A stretch of 37,700 bases of DNA, taken from positions 1-37,700 of the forward strand of contig CAZWFQ010000034.1 in the NCBI GenBank assembly GCA_964633225.1, written 5' to 3'. Position numbers and translations under genes: made by a program. The notes beneath the pieces are model-generated. The model saw only the letters and a program-made list of their open reading frames with translations. It was not told where the DNA came from and searched no databases. Within the stretch, counting starts at the first letter, position 1; each line of letters begins with the position of its first letter. Origin of the DNA: JAKQIM01 sp964633225. Lineage in GTDB: Bacteria; Chloroflexota; Anaerolineae; Anaerolineales; UBA4823. This document shows positions 27,331 to 34,207 of the stretch, piece by piece.

Positions 27331-27500
27331 GGGGAAGCAGCACCAGCAACGTGGGCAACCACTGGGTCGAGATCCAGGTCTGGGGCCAGCGTTCGGTCAC
27401 CTACATCGGCAATTACCTGGAATGGACGGGTGCGACGAACACGATGAAAAAATATTACTACGCCGGTGCCACCCGCGTAGCGATGCGAGAAGGCAGCAGT
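27331..27500 (+). pseudogene. Fragment of an RHS/YD-repeat protein core
   Basis: Two to three bases after the phosphatase stop codon, a frame reads VTYIGNYLEW and then KKYYYAGATRVAMREGS, the pattern that precedes the core region of RHS repeat-associated proteins (YIGNYYE, KYYYAGGQRVAMR). No start signal, no upstream YD repeats and no downstream hyperconserved core are present, so this is an internal fragment of about 55 codons, not a gene. The frame then runs into sequence that codes for a transposase tail in another frame. Confidence 0.65.
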
Positions 27501-27633
27501 GAGCTACTCTTGGAGCAATGGGCAGGTCGAAGGGCAGGTGAACCGCTTGAAGTTGATCAAGCGCCAAATGTATGGCCGAGCCAGCTTTGGGTTGCTGCGC
27601 AGACGAGTTCTTGGCCCGCCAGTTAATGCGTGA
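27499..27633 (+). mobile_element. 3' remnant of an ISL3-type transposase gene
   Basis: In the frame starting at 27499 the translation contains SYSWSNGQVEGQVNRLKLIK (27502-27561) and then RQMYGRASFGLLRRRVL up to TGA 27631-27633. SNGQ-EGQVNRLK-IKRQMYGRA-F-LLRRR is the well-known C-terminus of ISL3-family (IS204/IS1001/IS1165) transposases. About 45 of roughly 400-500 codons remain; the catalytic DDE part is absent and no terminal inverted repeat was found. It marks an old insertion joined to the RHS fragment. Confidence 0.75.
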
Positions 27634-27700
27634 TAGCATCACTCCCTTTGCGGAAGAACCTACTTTAGCCGAAAATAGGTGGTAAACTTTCGTCCGCGAC

Positions 27701-28772
27701 TTGACACCAGTTTCAAACCAAACGCGCTACGAAGTCTTTGGCTTCTCACCCAATGAGCAATGGTTGGCTTTTTCCAATATGGGTAATTGGGGAGATCGAA
27801 ATTTGCTAGAGGATGCCCCAACCCTATATTTACTATCAGCTGAAGGCGAAATCCAAGAGCGTAGCGTCGACTTTTCGTACTTTAAGCAATTTATCTGGGA
27901 TCCAATTGGTCGGGTTGGCCGCTGGATGCCTTCACAAAATTCGTATCAACGCTGGGCGAACGATGAACTTCTAGCGGTTGATGTCGGGATCAGGTACCAT
28001 TTTTCTGCAAGCGATAACATCGCATGGCACTCAGCATTTTTAGATCCATTCAATAACCAATGGCTGACCGAAATTTATGATCAGTTGCCCAATTGGATCG
28101 ACCAGGACTTCTCATCTTCTATTTCTCTTTCGCCAGATCTTAGTCGGGCTTTATATTATACATACGCTGGTCAAAGCACTGATGCGGTTGTCCTTTGGAA
28201 TTTAGAGAACCAGCAAGCTCTATGGGCAGTCCCTTATAATAAACATCCCTTTGGCTCGCTTTCGGTAGAATGGGCGCGGGATAGTTCTTTTGCAATCGTT
28301 AAGTTGCAATCCCAATTCGCTACGGATAAAGATAGTTATTTGGAATTACTTACCCGTGATGGGCAAGGAGAGCGGATTCCCGGTTTAATTTTTCCGGATC
28401 CGATATCCGATTCAACGCTCATGAGTTTTCAACTCTCTCCAACTGGGGAGCAACTGGCTTTAGTGTACACAGATATGTATGGAGATACTGGCGGATTTAC
28501 ACCTCTCAATCTATTTGTTTATGATATCCAACATAGGGAGTATTCTTATCACTGCCCACTATACTTGACCACAGGGGACTATGATTCACCCCTGTGGTCA
28601 TCTGTGGTCATCGGATGGGCGCTACTTGACCATTCATTCCAGCCATTTCTTGACATTTGACGACCCCCACCCCCTATTCGTATTCGATCTCGAAACCGGG
28701 CAAGTTATAAAACTAGCAGATGATGGAAATCCCGTCGGGTGGTCCAGTGCATTTCCAACAGAGTGGCCTTAG
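27701..28772 (+). pseudogene. Beta-propeller-like protein gene, frameshifted by a 10-bp tandem duplication
   Basis: Frame one runs 27701 to about 28601 and a second frame from about 28602 to TAG 28772. Joined, they give a WD40/TolB-like protein of about 350 residues with repeated blades (FGFSPNEQWLAFSNMG, ISLSPDLSRALYYTYAG, FQLSPTGEQLALVYTDM, PLWSSDGRYLTIHS). Deleting one copy of CTGTGGTCAT restores PLWSSDGRYLTIHSSHFLTF, so the break is a clean +10 event. The 5' end has no ATG or signal peptide: an in-frame TAA lies at 27683 and the only start is TTG 27701, with ATG 27779 further in; the gene is probably also truncated at the front. Base composition is clearly more AT-rich than the core genes. 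Function of the parent protein is unknown. Confidence 0.7.
28566..28611. repeat. 12-bp inverted repeat with adjacent 10-bp tandem duplication
   Basis: TGACCACAGGGG (28566-28577) is complementary to CCCCTGTGGTCA (28589-28600). The right arm overlaps a tandem duplication of CTGTGGTCAT (28592-28601 and 28602-28611). The hairpin next to the duplication suggests a replication-slippage origin. Confidence 0.8.
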
Positions 28773-28780
28773 ACACCAAA

Positions 28781-28993
28781 TCGAGCCGGGTCCGGAAGTT
28801 TTGCAAGTTAGACGATGCAACGAGTTCACTCATGAAGAGCACCATGAGCCAACTGCAACTCTCAGCCTGAGCCTATCATCGGGTGTTGAAGCTCGCACGA
28901 ACAATCGCTGACTTAGCTGGAATTGAGCAGATTGGGCCAGCGCCTCTGGCCGAAGCACTGCAATACCGGCCGCGGGGACTTATGGCAATTTAA
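28781..28993 (+). pseudogene. C-terminal fragment of a ComM/YifB-like Mg-chelatase-family ATPase, with in-frame stop
   Basis: The frame from 28781 reads VRKFCKLDDATSSLMKSTMS, QLQLSA, then TGA (28868-28870), then AYHRVLKLARTIADLAGIEQ and IGPAPLAEALQYRPRG to TAA 28991-28993. This is the well-known end of ComM/YifB (LSxRAYHRILKVARTIADLAG..I...HLAEALQYR), where the stop replaces the conserved Arg. Only about 70 of some 500 codons remain, with no ATPase core. It begins 8 nt after the broken propeller gene. Confidence 0.82.
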
Positions 28994-28997
28994 TTTG

Positions 28998-29048
28998 AAT
29001 AGCAAACATCCCAAAACGGCTATACCCTGTTTTGGGATGTTTGCTATT
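28998..29048. terminator. Perfect 20-bp inverted repeat, probable bidirectional terminator
   Basis: AATAGCAAACATCCCAAAAC (28998-29017) is exactly complementary to 29029-29048, with an 11-nt loop. It lies 43 bp past the stop of the minus-strand lipoprotein gene and 5 bp past the ComM fragment stop, the right place for a shared terminator. Arms are AT-rich but there is no long T-tract outside the stem. Confidence 0.6.
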
Positions 29049-29090
29049 ATCCAAGGCACAAGACAGAAATAGGAATACAGAGATTCAGCC

Positions 29091-30599
29091 TCATGGCATA
29101 GGCACGTACCATACTTCAATAGCTGTTTCAAGCGAGTCTAAAACGTAAAGTCCTCCGTTTACATCAATTACTACTTGACCCAAATAATATACTTCAGTAT
29201 ATTGGTGATTGGGCAAGGCAACATCTTGCAATACACTGCCGTCTGAATCAAACCACACCGCTCGGATTTGATCACCATAAAAAACAACGACATATCCTCG
29301 CAGTGTCCTTTCGAAATCAATCATTGCCCCCAAGGGAGAAGCTGAGTGAAGCTCAAATGCTAAGCCGGTTTCAACATCAGCAAAGTGGGCAACATCCAAA
29401 GCCTGATCTCCAGCAAAGCGGTAGAGCAAATCTGGATTTCGACGAATTTGTTGAGCCGCGCGAGACTGCACTTCTCCTGTTGCCGCAAAGGGAGTTACCC
29501 ATCGACCATCATAGATGTCGAACACTTCTAAGTCTCGGTTTAGCCCTGCCGGCGTATAAACGTAAACCGGAGCGACAGTGCTTACGCTTCCATCCATCGC
29601 CATAACATAGAGTTGAGGAATACTTATAGTAGACTGCTCTAGCGGCATCCCAAGTGAATCAAAGATTGCTAACCGCCCTTGAGAGTCAAACACCATATCC
29701 CCTTGGGATGTGAAAGGAAAGGGTAAGGGGACCTGACTAAAAGTCTGATCATAGGGATGATAAACCAGGACTCGCTCATGAACAGGGTCGAGCAGAGCGA
29801 TCCTTCCATCTTCGGCGACATCCAGAGCGAATGGGCCTTCTCGGTAAGGATATCCTTCACGCATACGTTGTCCCACAGAAGCCTGGCCATCACCCCAGGG
29901 CACAGCCAATGCCAGTTCACTAGGCTGAGACGAAGGCTCTGCTAGCAGTTCAACCGGAATGAATTCAGGGGCTACGAACAAATCGAGCGAACCAGATGTT
30001 GGGAAGCGAATGGTTAAGCCAACTTGATGATCATTGATTTCGATGTAATAGCGCAAAGGCTGTCCGTTTGCATCATTTGCGGGGATACTGGCGCTTAAAA
30101 ACTGAGTGCCTTCTCGGTAGCCAGGTGACAGCGGGACCGGCATGAAGTCATTTCCATTGCCATAAGTAACAAATAGGGTTCCGGTAAGTTTGCAACTGAG
30201 ACCTGGGGTATCCAATAGATAGGCACAAAGGAAACCGAACTCGAGATCTACTGTTTCCTCTAGTTGAGTAATGAGGGGTGCATTGTGAAATATCTCAATA
30301 GGTGGGGCTATGTCAAAATCAAAACGGCTCAGATCTATTTGAATTTCCGGAGTTGGCGCGGGAGAAGAAGTGGGTATAGATGTAGAAGAAATCGTGGGCG
30401 AAGCGGTTTCTGAAGGTAATACGGCGGGTGTTGGGGTTATAGCAGTTGTAAGAGTAAAAGTAGGTGATGTTATTTCAGTGTTTGTCCAAGAAACAATTGG
30501 TTGCGAGGTCGGCTCGTTTGATGGAGAAATCGTGCTAACCTGACAGCCTGAAAGCATCCATATAAATAGTATTAGCAGCGTACTTTGGTTTTTTTTCAT
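29091..30599 (-). CDS. Lipoprotein with Ser/Thr/Pro-rich linker and NHL-like beta-propeller
   Basis: A 502-residue exported lipoprotein. Residues 1-19 are a type II signal peptide with lipobox LSGC (Cys19). Residues about 20-95 are rich in Ser, Thr, Pro and Ile, a flexible surface linker. Later repeats such as ALDVAEDGRIALLDPVHERVLVYHPYD, DMVFDSQGRLAIFDSLGMP and QVVIDVNGGLYVLDSLETAIEVWY fit six-bladed NHL/SMP-type propeller strands. No catalytic site is recognised; binding of protein or carbohydrate at the cell surface is the likely type of role. It is the only intact gene of the AT-rich island, and its codon use (AAT, ATA, TTA, AAA frequent) differs from the neighbours, consistent with acquisition. 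ATG 30599 directly precedes AAAAAAAACC (MKKNQ). Confidence 0.78.
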   Translation of the reverse strand: MKKNQSTLLILFIWMLSGCQVSTISPSNEPTSQPIVSWTNTEITSPTFTLTTAITPTPAVLPSETASPTISSTSIPTSSPAPTPEIQIDLSRFDFDIAPPIEIFHNAPLITQLEETVDLEFGFLCAYLLDTPGLSCKLTGTLFVTYGNGNDFMPVPLSPGYREGTQFLSASIPANDANGQPLRYYIEINDHQVGLTIRFPTSGSLDLFVAPEFIPVELLAEPSSQPSELALAVPWGDGQASVGQRMREGYPYREGPFALDVAEDGRIALLDPVHERVLVYHPYDQTFSQVPLPFPFTSQGDMVFDSQGRLAIFDSLGMPLEQSTISIPQLYVMAMDGSVSTVAPVYVYTPAGLNRDLEVFDIYDGRWVTPFAATGEVQSRAAQQIRRNPDLLYRFAGDQALDVAHFADVETGLAFELHSASPLGAMIDFERTLRGYVVVFYGDQIRAVWFDSDGSVLQDVALPNHQYTEVYYLGQVVIDVNGGLYVLDSLETAIEVWYVPMP

Positions 30600-30691
30600 G
30601 ATTTGGTCCGCTTATGCTATCTATTCTGTTGATATTCCCTGCTAAAGGTGCTCGCCGGTGCATAAGATGCAATCGCCCTGACAATTTCCTC

Positions 30692-30719
30692 TTGTGCCGC
30701 CCAAATTCTATGCTACACT
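30692..30719 (+). promoter_or_regulatory. Promoter of a short plus-strand transcript
   Basis: TTGTGC (30692-30697), 16 bp, TACACT (30714-30719) with TGC before the hexamer, an extended -10. An ATG follows after exactly 6 nt, as at dnaG. Confidence 0.55.
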
Positions 30720-30725
30720 CGTAGT

Positions 30726-30854
30726 ATGTCCCCCATTCCCGTCCGGGCCACCCACCACACCCTTGCCACCTTCCCCTGCCCGCCGCCGCAGTCGTTCCTC
30801 GTCGTTTCATTCGTTCCTTTTTTGGGCACCGTAAAACCCCGCCTGGCCCGTTAA
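30726..30854 (+). CDS. Possible leaderless 42-codon small ORF (or a short RNA)
   Basis: The ORF reads MSPIPVRATHHTLATFPCPP, then PQSFLVVSFVPFLGTVKPRL and AR before TAA 30852-30854. It begins 6 nt after an extended -10 promoter and ends 3 nt before an intrinsic terminator, so it fills one complete transcription unit of about 165 nt. It is Pro-rich (7 of 42) with a short hydrophobic run FLVVSFVPFLG, and I recognise no family. The first half is strongly pyrimidine-rich in RNA. It may encode a small protein, or be a non-coding RNA whose open frame is accidental. It lies antisense to no known gene, between the lipoprotein start and the end of the RsbW-like gene. Confidence 0.4.
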   Translation: MSPIPVRATHHTLATFPCPPPQSFLVVSFVPFLGTVKPRLAR

Positions 30855-30857
30855 TCG

Positions 30858-30890
30858 AAAAGGAGCTGCGCCGTAACGCAGCTTCTTTTT
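30858..30890. terminator. Intrinsic terminator shared by the small ORF and the RsbW-like gene
   Basis: AGGAGCTGCG (30861-30870) pairs with CGCAGCTTCT (30877-30886), with one G-T pair and loop CCGTAA; A and T runs extend the stem and give a TTTTT tail on plus. On minus it lies 11 bp past the stop of the anti-sigma kinase gene. Confidence 0.82.
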
Positions 30891-30900
30891 GATTCATAAC

Positions 30901-31305
30901 CTACTTCCGTTTGAACATCGTCAGCTTGTTGCCATCCGGCCCAAACTGGTAGGCCACCTCGTCCATCATCTGGCGCATCAAGAAGACCCCCAGGCCGCGC
31001 GATTTTAGCTCTTCCAGGGGCACGCCGGTGACCGGCTCGGGCACGCTGCTGGGGTCGAAGGGCGCACCGCCATCTTTCAGCACCACCTTCAGCCCCTCAG
31101 CCATCACCTTGCAGGTAATGCTGAAGCTGCCCCGCCCCTCGCCGCCGTAGGCGTGCTCGACGATGTTGGTGGCGGCCTCGTCCACCGCAAGCTGCACCGC
31201 ATAGGTCTGCGCCTCGTCCAGCCCGGCAAGCGCAGCCTGCTCGGCGACAAAGTCACAGATGGCAGCCAGGTGTTTGAGGTGGCCGGAATAGGTGCGTGTC
31301 GGCAT
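30901..31305 (-). CDS. RsbW-like anti-sigma factor / serine kinase (HATPase_c)
   Basis: A 134-residue GHKL ATPase-fold protein of the RsbW/SpoIIAB type. The N box is DEAATNIVEHAYGG (about residues 42-55), the G1 box KDGGAPFDP (about 78-86), and the G2 box SRGLGVFLMRQMMDEV (about 103-118). Such proteins bind either a sigma factor (or another target) or phosphorylate a STAS antagonist on Ser. It is encoded 65 bp downstream of the STAS gene, same strand, so they probably form one operon. Which target it holds is unknown: no dedicated sigma-B-type factor is in the window. The Shine-Dalgarno is weak (GAGAAAG). Confidence 0.92.
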   Translation of the reverse strand: MPTRTYSGHLKHLAAICDFVAEQAALAGLDEAQTYAVQLAVDEAATNIVEHAYGGEGRGSFSITCKVMAEGLKVVLKDGGAPFDPSSVPEPVTGVPLEELKSRGLGVFLMRQMMDEVAYQFGPDGNKLTMFKRK

Positions 31306-31370
31306 GTTCGCTTTCTCGTGCGGCCGGCTGGGCTCTCCCCGTGTGCTGGTCGCAGGATGGGCGGCTGCGG

Positions 31371-31700
31371 CTAGAAGCTGCCTACCGCGGAGGTCAAATC
31401 ATCGTAGATGGTGAAATAGGTGCCCATCCCCACCAGCTTGAGCGAATCGCGGATGCCAGGGTTAATGTTGGCCAGCACCACCTCGCCGCGCGGTTTGCAG
31501 GTCTTTTGGGTATCGATCAGCACCCACCAACCGGCGCTGGCCATGAAGGTCACGTCGGTCATATCGAAGACGATGTTGAAGACGCCCTTTTCGGTCAGGG
31601 TTTTGAAAGCCTCGCCCAATTGCGGCGCGTTCGAGCCGTCGATGCGGCCGCTGGTTTTGATGACGGTGCAGCGTTTGTATTCGGTGGTTTGGATTTCCAT
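31371..31700 (-). CDS. STAS-domain anti-sigma factor antagonist (RsbV/SpoIIAA-like)
   Basis: A 109-residue single STAS domain. The phosphorylation site is the Ser of VTFMASAGWWVL (Ser55 by count), at the place of the usual SSAG. It would bind the RsbW-like protein when unphosphorylated and release that protein's target. A partner phosphatase of the right type is encoded at 25274. The start is supported by AGGAGA (31712-31707) 6 nt before ATG. It is divergent from the GH13 gene. Confidence 0.93.
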   Translation of the reverse strand: MEIQTTEYKRCTVIKTSGRIDGSNAPQLGEAFKTLTEKGVFNIVFDMTDVTFMASAGWWVLIDTQKTCKPRGEVVLANINPGIRDSLKLVGMGTYFTIYDDLTSAVGSF

Positions 31701-31745
31701 AAGTATCTCTCCTGGGGAGTGAATTGACCGGTGTTGAATGGAGAA

Positions 31746-31754
31746 ATTATATCA
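31746..31754 (-). promoter_or_regulatory. Extended -10 promoter of the STAS-RsbW operon
   Basis: TGATATAAT on the minus strand (hexamer 31751-31746). The predicted start near 31739 gives a 39-nt leader with a normal Shine-Dalgarno, in contrast to the leaderless genes. Confidence 0.75.
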
Positions 31755-31808
31755 GAAAACCAGGCCGAAACGGTGAAACCCGGCTTCAACCTGGTTTTTA
31801 ACTTTTCC

Positions 31809-31817
31809 TGTTACAAT
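31809..31817 (+). promoter_or_regulatory. Extended -10 promoter of the GH13 gene (leaderless)
   Basis: TGTTACAAT (hexamer 31812-31817) is an extended -10 with a weak -35. ATG 31825 is 7 nt after the hexamer, and no Shine-Dalgarno is present. Confidence 0.72.
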
Positions 31818-31824
31818 ATTGCCC

Positions 31825-33687
31825 ATGTTCAACTCAATCCATCACGATGGTTCCCCGCGTTATGTTTCTCCCGCCGATCCGCAGATCGGTGATGAGGTCA
31901 CCCTGCGCCTGCGGGCCGGGTTGGAGGTGCCCCTGGAGCGCGTCTTGCTGCGCACCTGCCCGGATGGCGAACAGCGCCTGGAAGCGCTGCAAGCCCTGGA
32001 GCCCCAGCCCGGGGCAGCCTGCCGCTGGTGGCAGGTCACGCTGACCGTGCGCATGCCGCTCACCAGCTACCGCTTCTTGCTCTTCACCGCTCAGGGCGCT
32101 TACTGGTACAACGGCAGCGGCCTGCACCGCCAGTCGGTCACCGATGCCGAAGATTTCCGCCTCCTGGCGGGTTTCCAGGCCCCAGGCTGGGCCCGGCGCA
32201 GCGTCTTTTACCAGGTCTTCCCCGACCGTTTCTTCAACGGCGACCCCTCTTGCGACGTGCGCGATGGCGAGTACGAGTACCGCGGCTTCCCGGCCCGCAC
32301 CCGCGGCTGGGGCCAGCCCCCCACCCAGGGCAGCCGGGCCGCCATGGTCGAGTTTTATGGCGGCGACCTGGCCGGCATCGTCCAGAAGCTGGATTATCTT
32401 CAAGACCTGGGCGTAGATGCGCTTTACCTCAACCCGGTCTTTACCGCCTATTCGAACCACCGCTACGATGTGGTGGACTACGCCGCCGTGGACCCCCACC
32501 TGGGCGGGGATGCCGCCCTGGCAGCCCTGCGCCGCGCCACCGCCGAGCGCGGCCTGCGCTACATCCTGGATATCGTCCCCAACCACTGCGGCCTGCTGCA
32601 CCCCTGGTTCCTGGCGGCCCAGGCCGACCCCCTGGCCCCCACGGCTGAATACTTCACCTTCCGCCAGCGCCCCGATGAGTACGAGTGCTGGCTGGGGGTG
32701 CGCTCTCTGCCCAAGTTGAATTACCGCAGCCAGGCCCTGCGAGATGTGATGTACGCCGGTCCCCAGGCCATCTTCCGGCGTTGGCTGCGCCCGCCCTACG
32801 CCGCCGACGGCTGGCGCATCGACGTGGCCAATATGCTCGCCCGCCAGGGCCCCGACCAGTTGGGATCTGAGATCGGGCGCGGCATCCGCCAGGCGGTCAA
32901 AGAGGAGAACCCCCAGGCTTACCTGTTGGGCGAGAACTTCTTCGATGCCTCTCACCAGCTCCAGGGTGACTGCTGGGATGCGGTGATGAATTACTCTGGC
33001 TTTGCCATGCCGCTGTGGTACTGGCTGGGCGGCTTCATGGCCTTCCCGCCGGGGCAGGCCCCCATCGCCGACCCCCTCCCCTGGACGGCTGAGACGTTGG
33101 CCGCCTCCTGGCAGGCTCACCGGGCCGCCATCCCCTGGGCGGTGGCGCGCCAGCAGTTCAACCTGGTTGGCAGCCACGATGTGCCGCGCCTGCTGGCCTC
33201 TTTGGGCGGCGACCTGGCCCGGTTGCGCCTGGCGGCGGTGCTCATGTTCACCTATGTGGGAACGCCCTGCCTGTATTATGGCGACGAGCTGGGCCTGGGC
33301 GCCGGCCCCCACACAGACTCGCGCGCCTGCATGCCCTGGGACCCGGTCGATTGGAACGCCGACCTGCGCAGCTTCTACCAGGCCCTCATCCGCCTGCGCC
33401 ACCAGTCCCCGGCCCTCAACGAGGGCGGCTTCCAGGTGCTGCTGGCACAGGGCGATACGCTGGCCTATTTGCGCGATACAGATGCCCAGTGGGTGATCGT
33501 GGTGGCGCAGCGCGCCGGCCTGCGCCCGGCCTCTGCGCTGGCGGTGGCGCCGGGGGGCATCTCAGATGGGGTTGAATTTAACGAGTATTTCAGTGGGCGT
33601 ACGGCGCGTGTTGAAAACGGCTGCCTGCCCCTGCCGGAACTTTCACCCGGCGTGCAGGTGTGGGGGTGTGACCAACAACAAAGGTGA
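31825..33687 (+). CDS. GH13 alpha-glycosidase (maltodextrin glucosidase / neopullulanase-like)
   Basis: A 620-residue cytoplasmic glycoside hydrolase. Residues 1-110 form a CBM34-like beta domain (HHDGSPRYVSPADPQIGDEVTLRLR), then FYQVFPDRFFNGDPS and FYGGDLAGIVQKLDYLQDLGVDALYLNPVF lead into the (beta/alpha)8 barrel. Catalytic residues are visible: nucleophile Asp333 (GWRIDVANM), acid/base Glu370 (LLGENFFD) and transition-state Asp452 (GSHDVPRLL). The layout is closest to MalZ-type and cyclomaltodextrinase enzymes, which hydrolyse short maltodextrins or cyclodextrins. No signal peptide. ATG 31825 is chosen over a TTG 6 nt upstream because of the promoter spacing. Its stop codon lies inside the following terminator stem. 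Confidence 0.9.
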   Translation: MFNSIHHDGSPRYVSPADPQIGDEVTLRLRAGLEVPLERVLLRTCPDGEQRLEALQALEPQPGAACRWWQVTLTVRMPLTSYRFLLFTAQGAYWYNGSGLHRQSVTDAEDFRLLAGFQAPGWARRSVFYQVFPDRFFNGDPSCDVRDGEYEYRGFPARTRGWGQPPTQGSRAAMVEFYGGDLAGIVQKLDYLQDLGVDALYLNPVFTAYSNHRYDVVDYAAVDPHLGGDAALAALRRATAERGLRYILDIVPNHCGLLHPWFLAAQADPLAPTAEYFTFRQRPDEYECWLGVRSLPKLNYRSQALRDVMYAGPQAIFRRWLRPPYAADGWRIDVANMLARQGPDQLGSEIGRGIRQAVKEENPQAYLLGENFFDASHQLQGDCWDAVMNYSGFAMPLWYWLGGFMAFPPGQAPIADPLPWTAETLAASWQAHRAAIPWAVARQQFNLVGSHDVPRLLASLGGDLARLRLAAVLMFTYVGTPCLYYGDELGLGAGPHTDSRACMPWDPVDWNADLRSFYQALIRLRHQSPALNEGGFQVLLAQGDTLAYLRDTDAQWVIVVAQRAGLRPASALAVAPGGISDGVEFNEYFSGRTARVENGCLPLPELSPGVQVWGCDQQQR

Positions 33688-33727
33688 TGCGGGCCAAAGG
33701 CCCGCATCACCTTTGTTGTTGGTCACA
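33667..33727. terminator. Bidirectional intrinsic terminator with 29-bp perfect stem
   Basis: 33667-33695 is fully complementary to 33699-33727, with a three-base loop AAA. The stop codons of both convergent genes (GH13 TGA 33685-33687; small helical protein TGA 33723-33725) are inside the stem, so it is also coding on both sides. Confidence 0.93.
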
Positions 33728-34097
33728 TCTCCTTGTTGCGCTGGGCGGCTTTTTGCAGCTCGGCGTTGACGGTGTGCAGGGCGCTGGCCACATCCGAACG
33801 GACCTTCTTCCGCACCTCGTCGCGGTTCATGCGCTGCTTGAAGTCTTCGATGTCGGCCTTCAGTGTTTGCCCGGTGGGGGTTTCGCCGAAATCTTTGGCC
33901 GCCTGGTTCAGGGTTTGCGTCAGGTCTTTCAGCCCGTTCTGGATATCGGTCTTGACCTTTTTGTGCTCTTCGCATTCCCAGGCCGCCTTGAGCGCCGCCT
34001 GCAAGTTCTGACCCAGGGCGCGCAGCTCTTCAGCCAGCTCGTTCAGGGGCTGTTCCTCGCCGGAGGGCGGGGTTTCGGTTTGGGTCTCGTCGGTCAT
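33723..34097 (-). CDS. Small helical (coiled-coil) protein, unknown function
   Basis: A 124-residue, highly charged soluble protein with no membrane segment. Residues 1-20 are acidic and flexible (MTDETQTETPPSGEEQP); the rest is predicted nearly all helix with heptad-like spacing (LNELAEELRALGQNLQAALK, KTDIQNGLKDLTQTLNQAAK, LKADIEDFKQRM). It resembles short apolipoprotein- or YtxH-type helical proteins, but no family can be named with certainty. AGGAGG (34110-34105) stands 7 nt before ATG, the strongest Shine-Dalgarno in the window, and it has its own extended -10 promoter. Confidence 0.8.
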   Translation of the reverse strand: MTDETQTETPPSGEEQPLNELAEELRALGQNLQAALKAAWECEEHKKVKTDIQNGLKDLTQTLNQAAKDFGETPTGQTLKADIEDFKQRMNRDEVRKKVRSDVASALHTVNAELQKAAQRNKEM

Positions 34098-34128
34098 AGG
34101 GGGGCCTCCTTCTGTTGGCTACACTTCG

Positions 34129-34137
34129 ATTATATCA
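34129..34137 (-). promoter_or_regulatory. Extended -10 promoter of the small helical protein gene
   Basis: TGATATAAT on the minus strand (hexamer 34134-34129). The predicted start near 34122 leaves a 25-nt leader with AGGAGG. Confidence 0.7.
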
Positions 34138-34152
34138 CTGCCCATTCTTGTT

Positions 34153-34207
34153 AAGAAAAGGGTATGTGAGCTGGCGGCTTTGCCGCTGGTTCACATACCC
34201 TTTTCTT
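34153..34207 (-). terminator. Terminator of the tyrS operon, stop codon inside stem
   Basis: A 26-bp stem (34153-34178 with 34182-34207; four G-T type pairs, loop TTT) with a GC-rich top and A/T-rich base. The TGA of the MutS-like gene (34191-34193) lies in the arm. It stops the tyrS-mutS-like transcript before the next promoter. Confidence 0.88.

Noticed and set aside
28566..28611. CCACAGGGG-CCCCTGTGG as an inserted mobile repeat
   Set aside because: The hairpin itself is in frame and codes for sensible blade residues; only the extra 10 bp disturb the frame.
30726..30890. 6S RNA, SRP RNA or RNase P RNA for the short transcript
   Set aside because: The two ends are not complementary as in 6S RNA, and no SRP or RNase P consensus blocks were recognised.
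30535..30897. 120-codon open frame on minus upstream of the lipoprotein
   Set aside because: It overlaps the lipoprotein start and the terminator, has no Shine-Dalgarno and has low-complexity RGRWQGCGG composition.
31834..33402. 522-codon open frame on minus within the GH13 gene
   Set aside because: Mirror-frame artefact of high GC; the plus strand has a complete GH13 active site.
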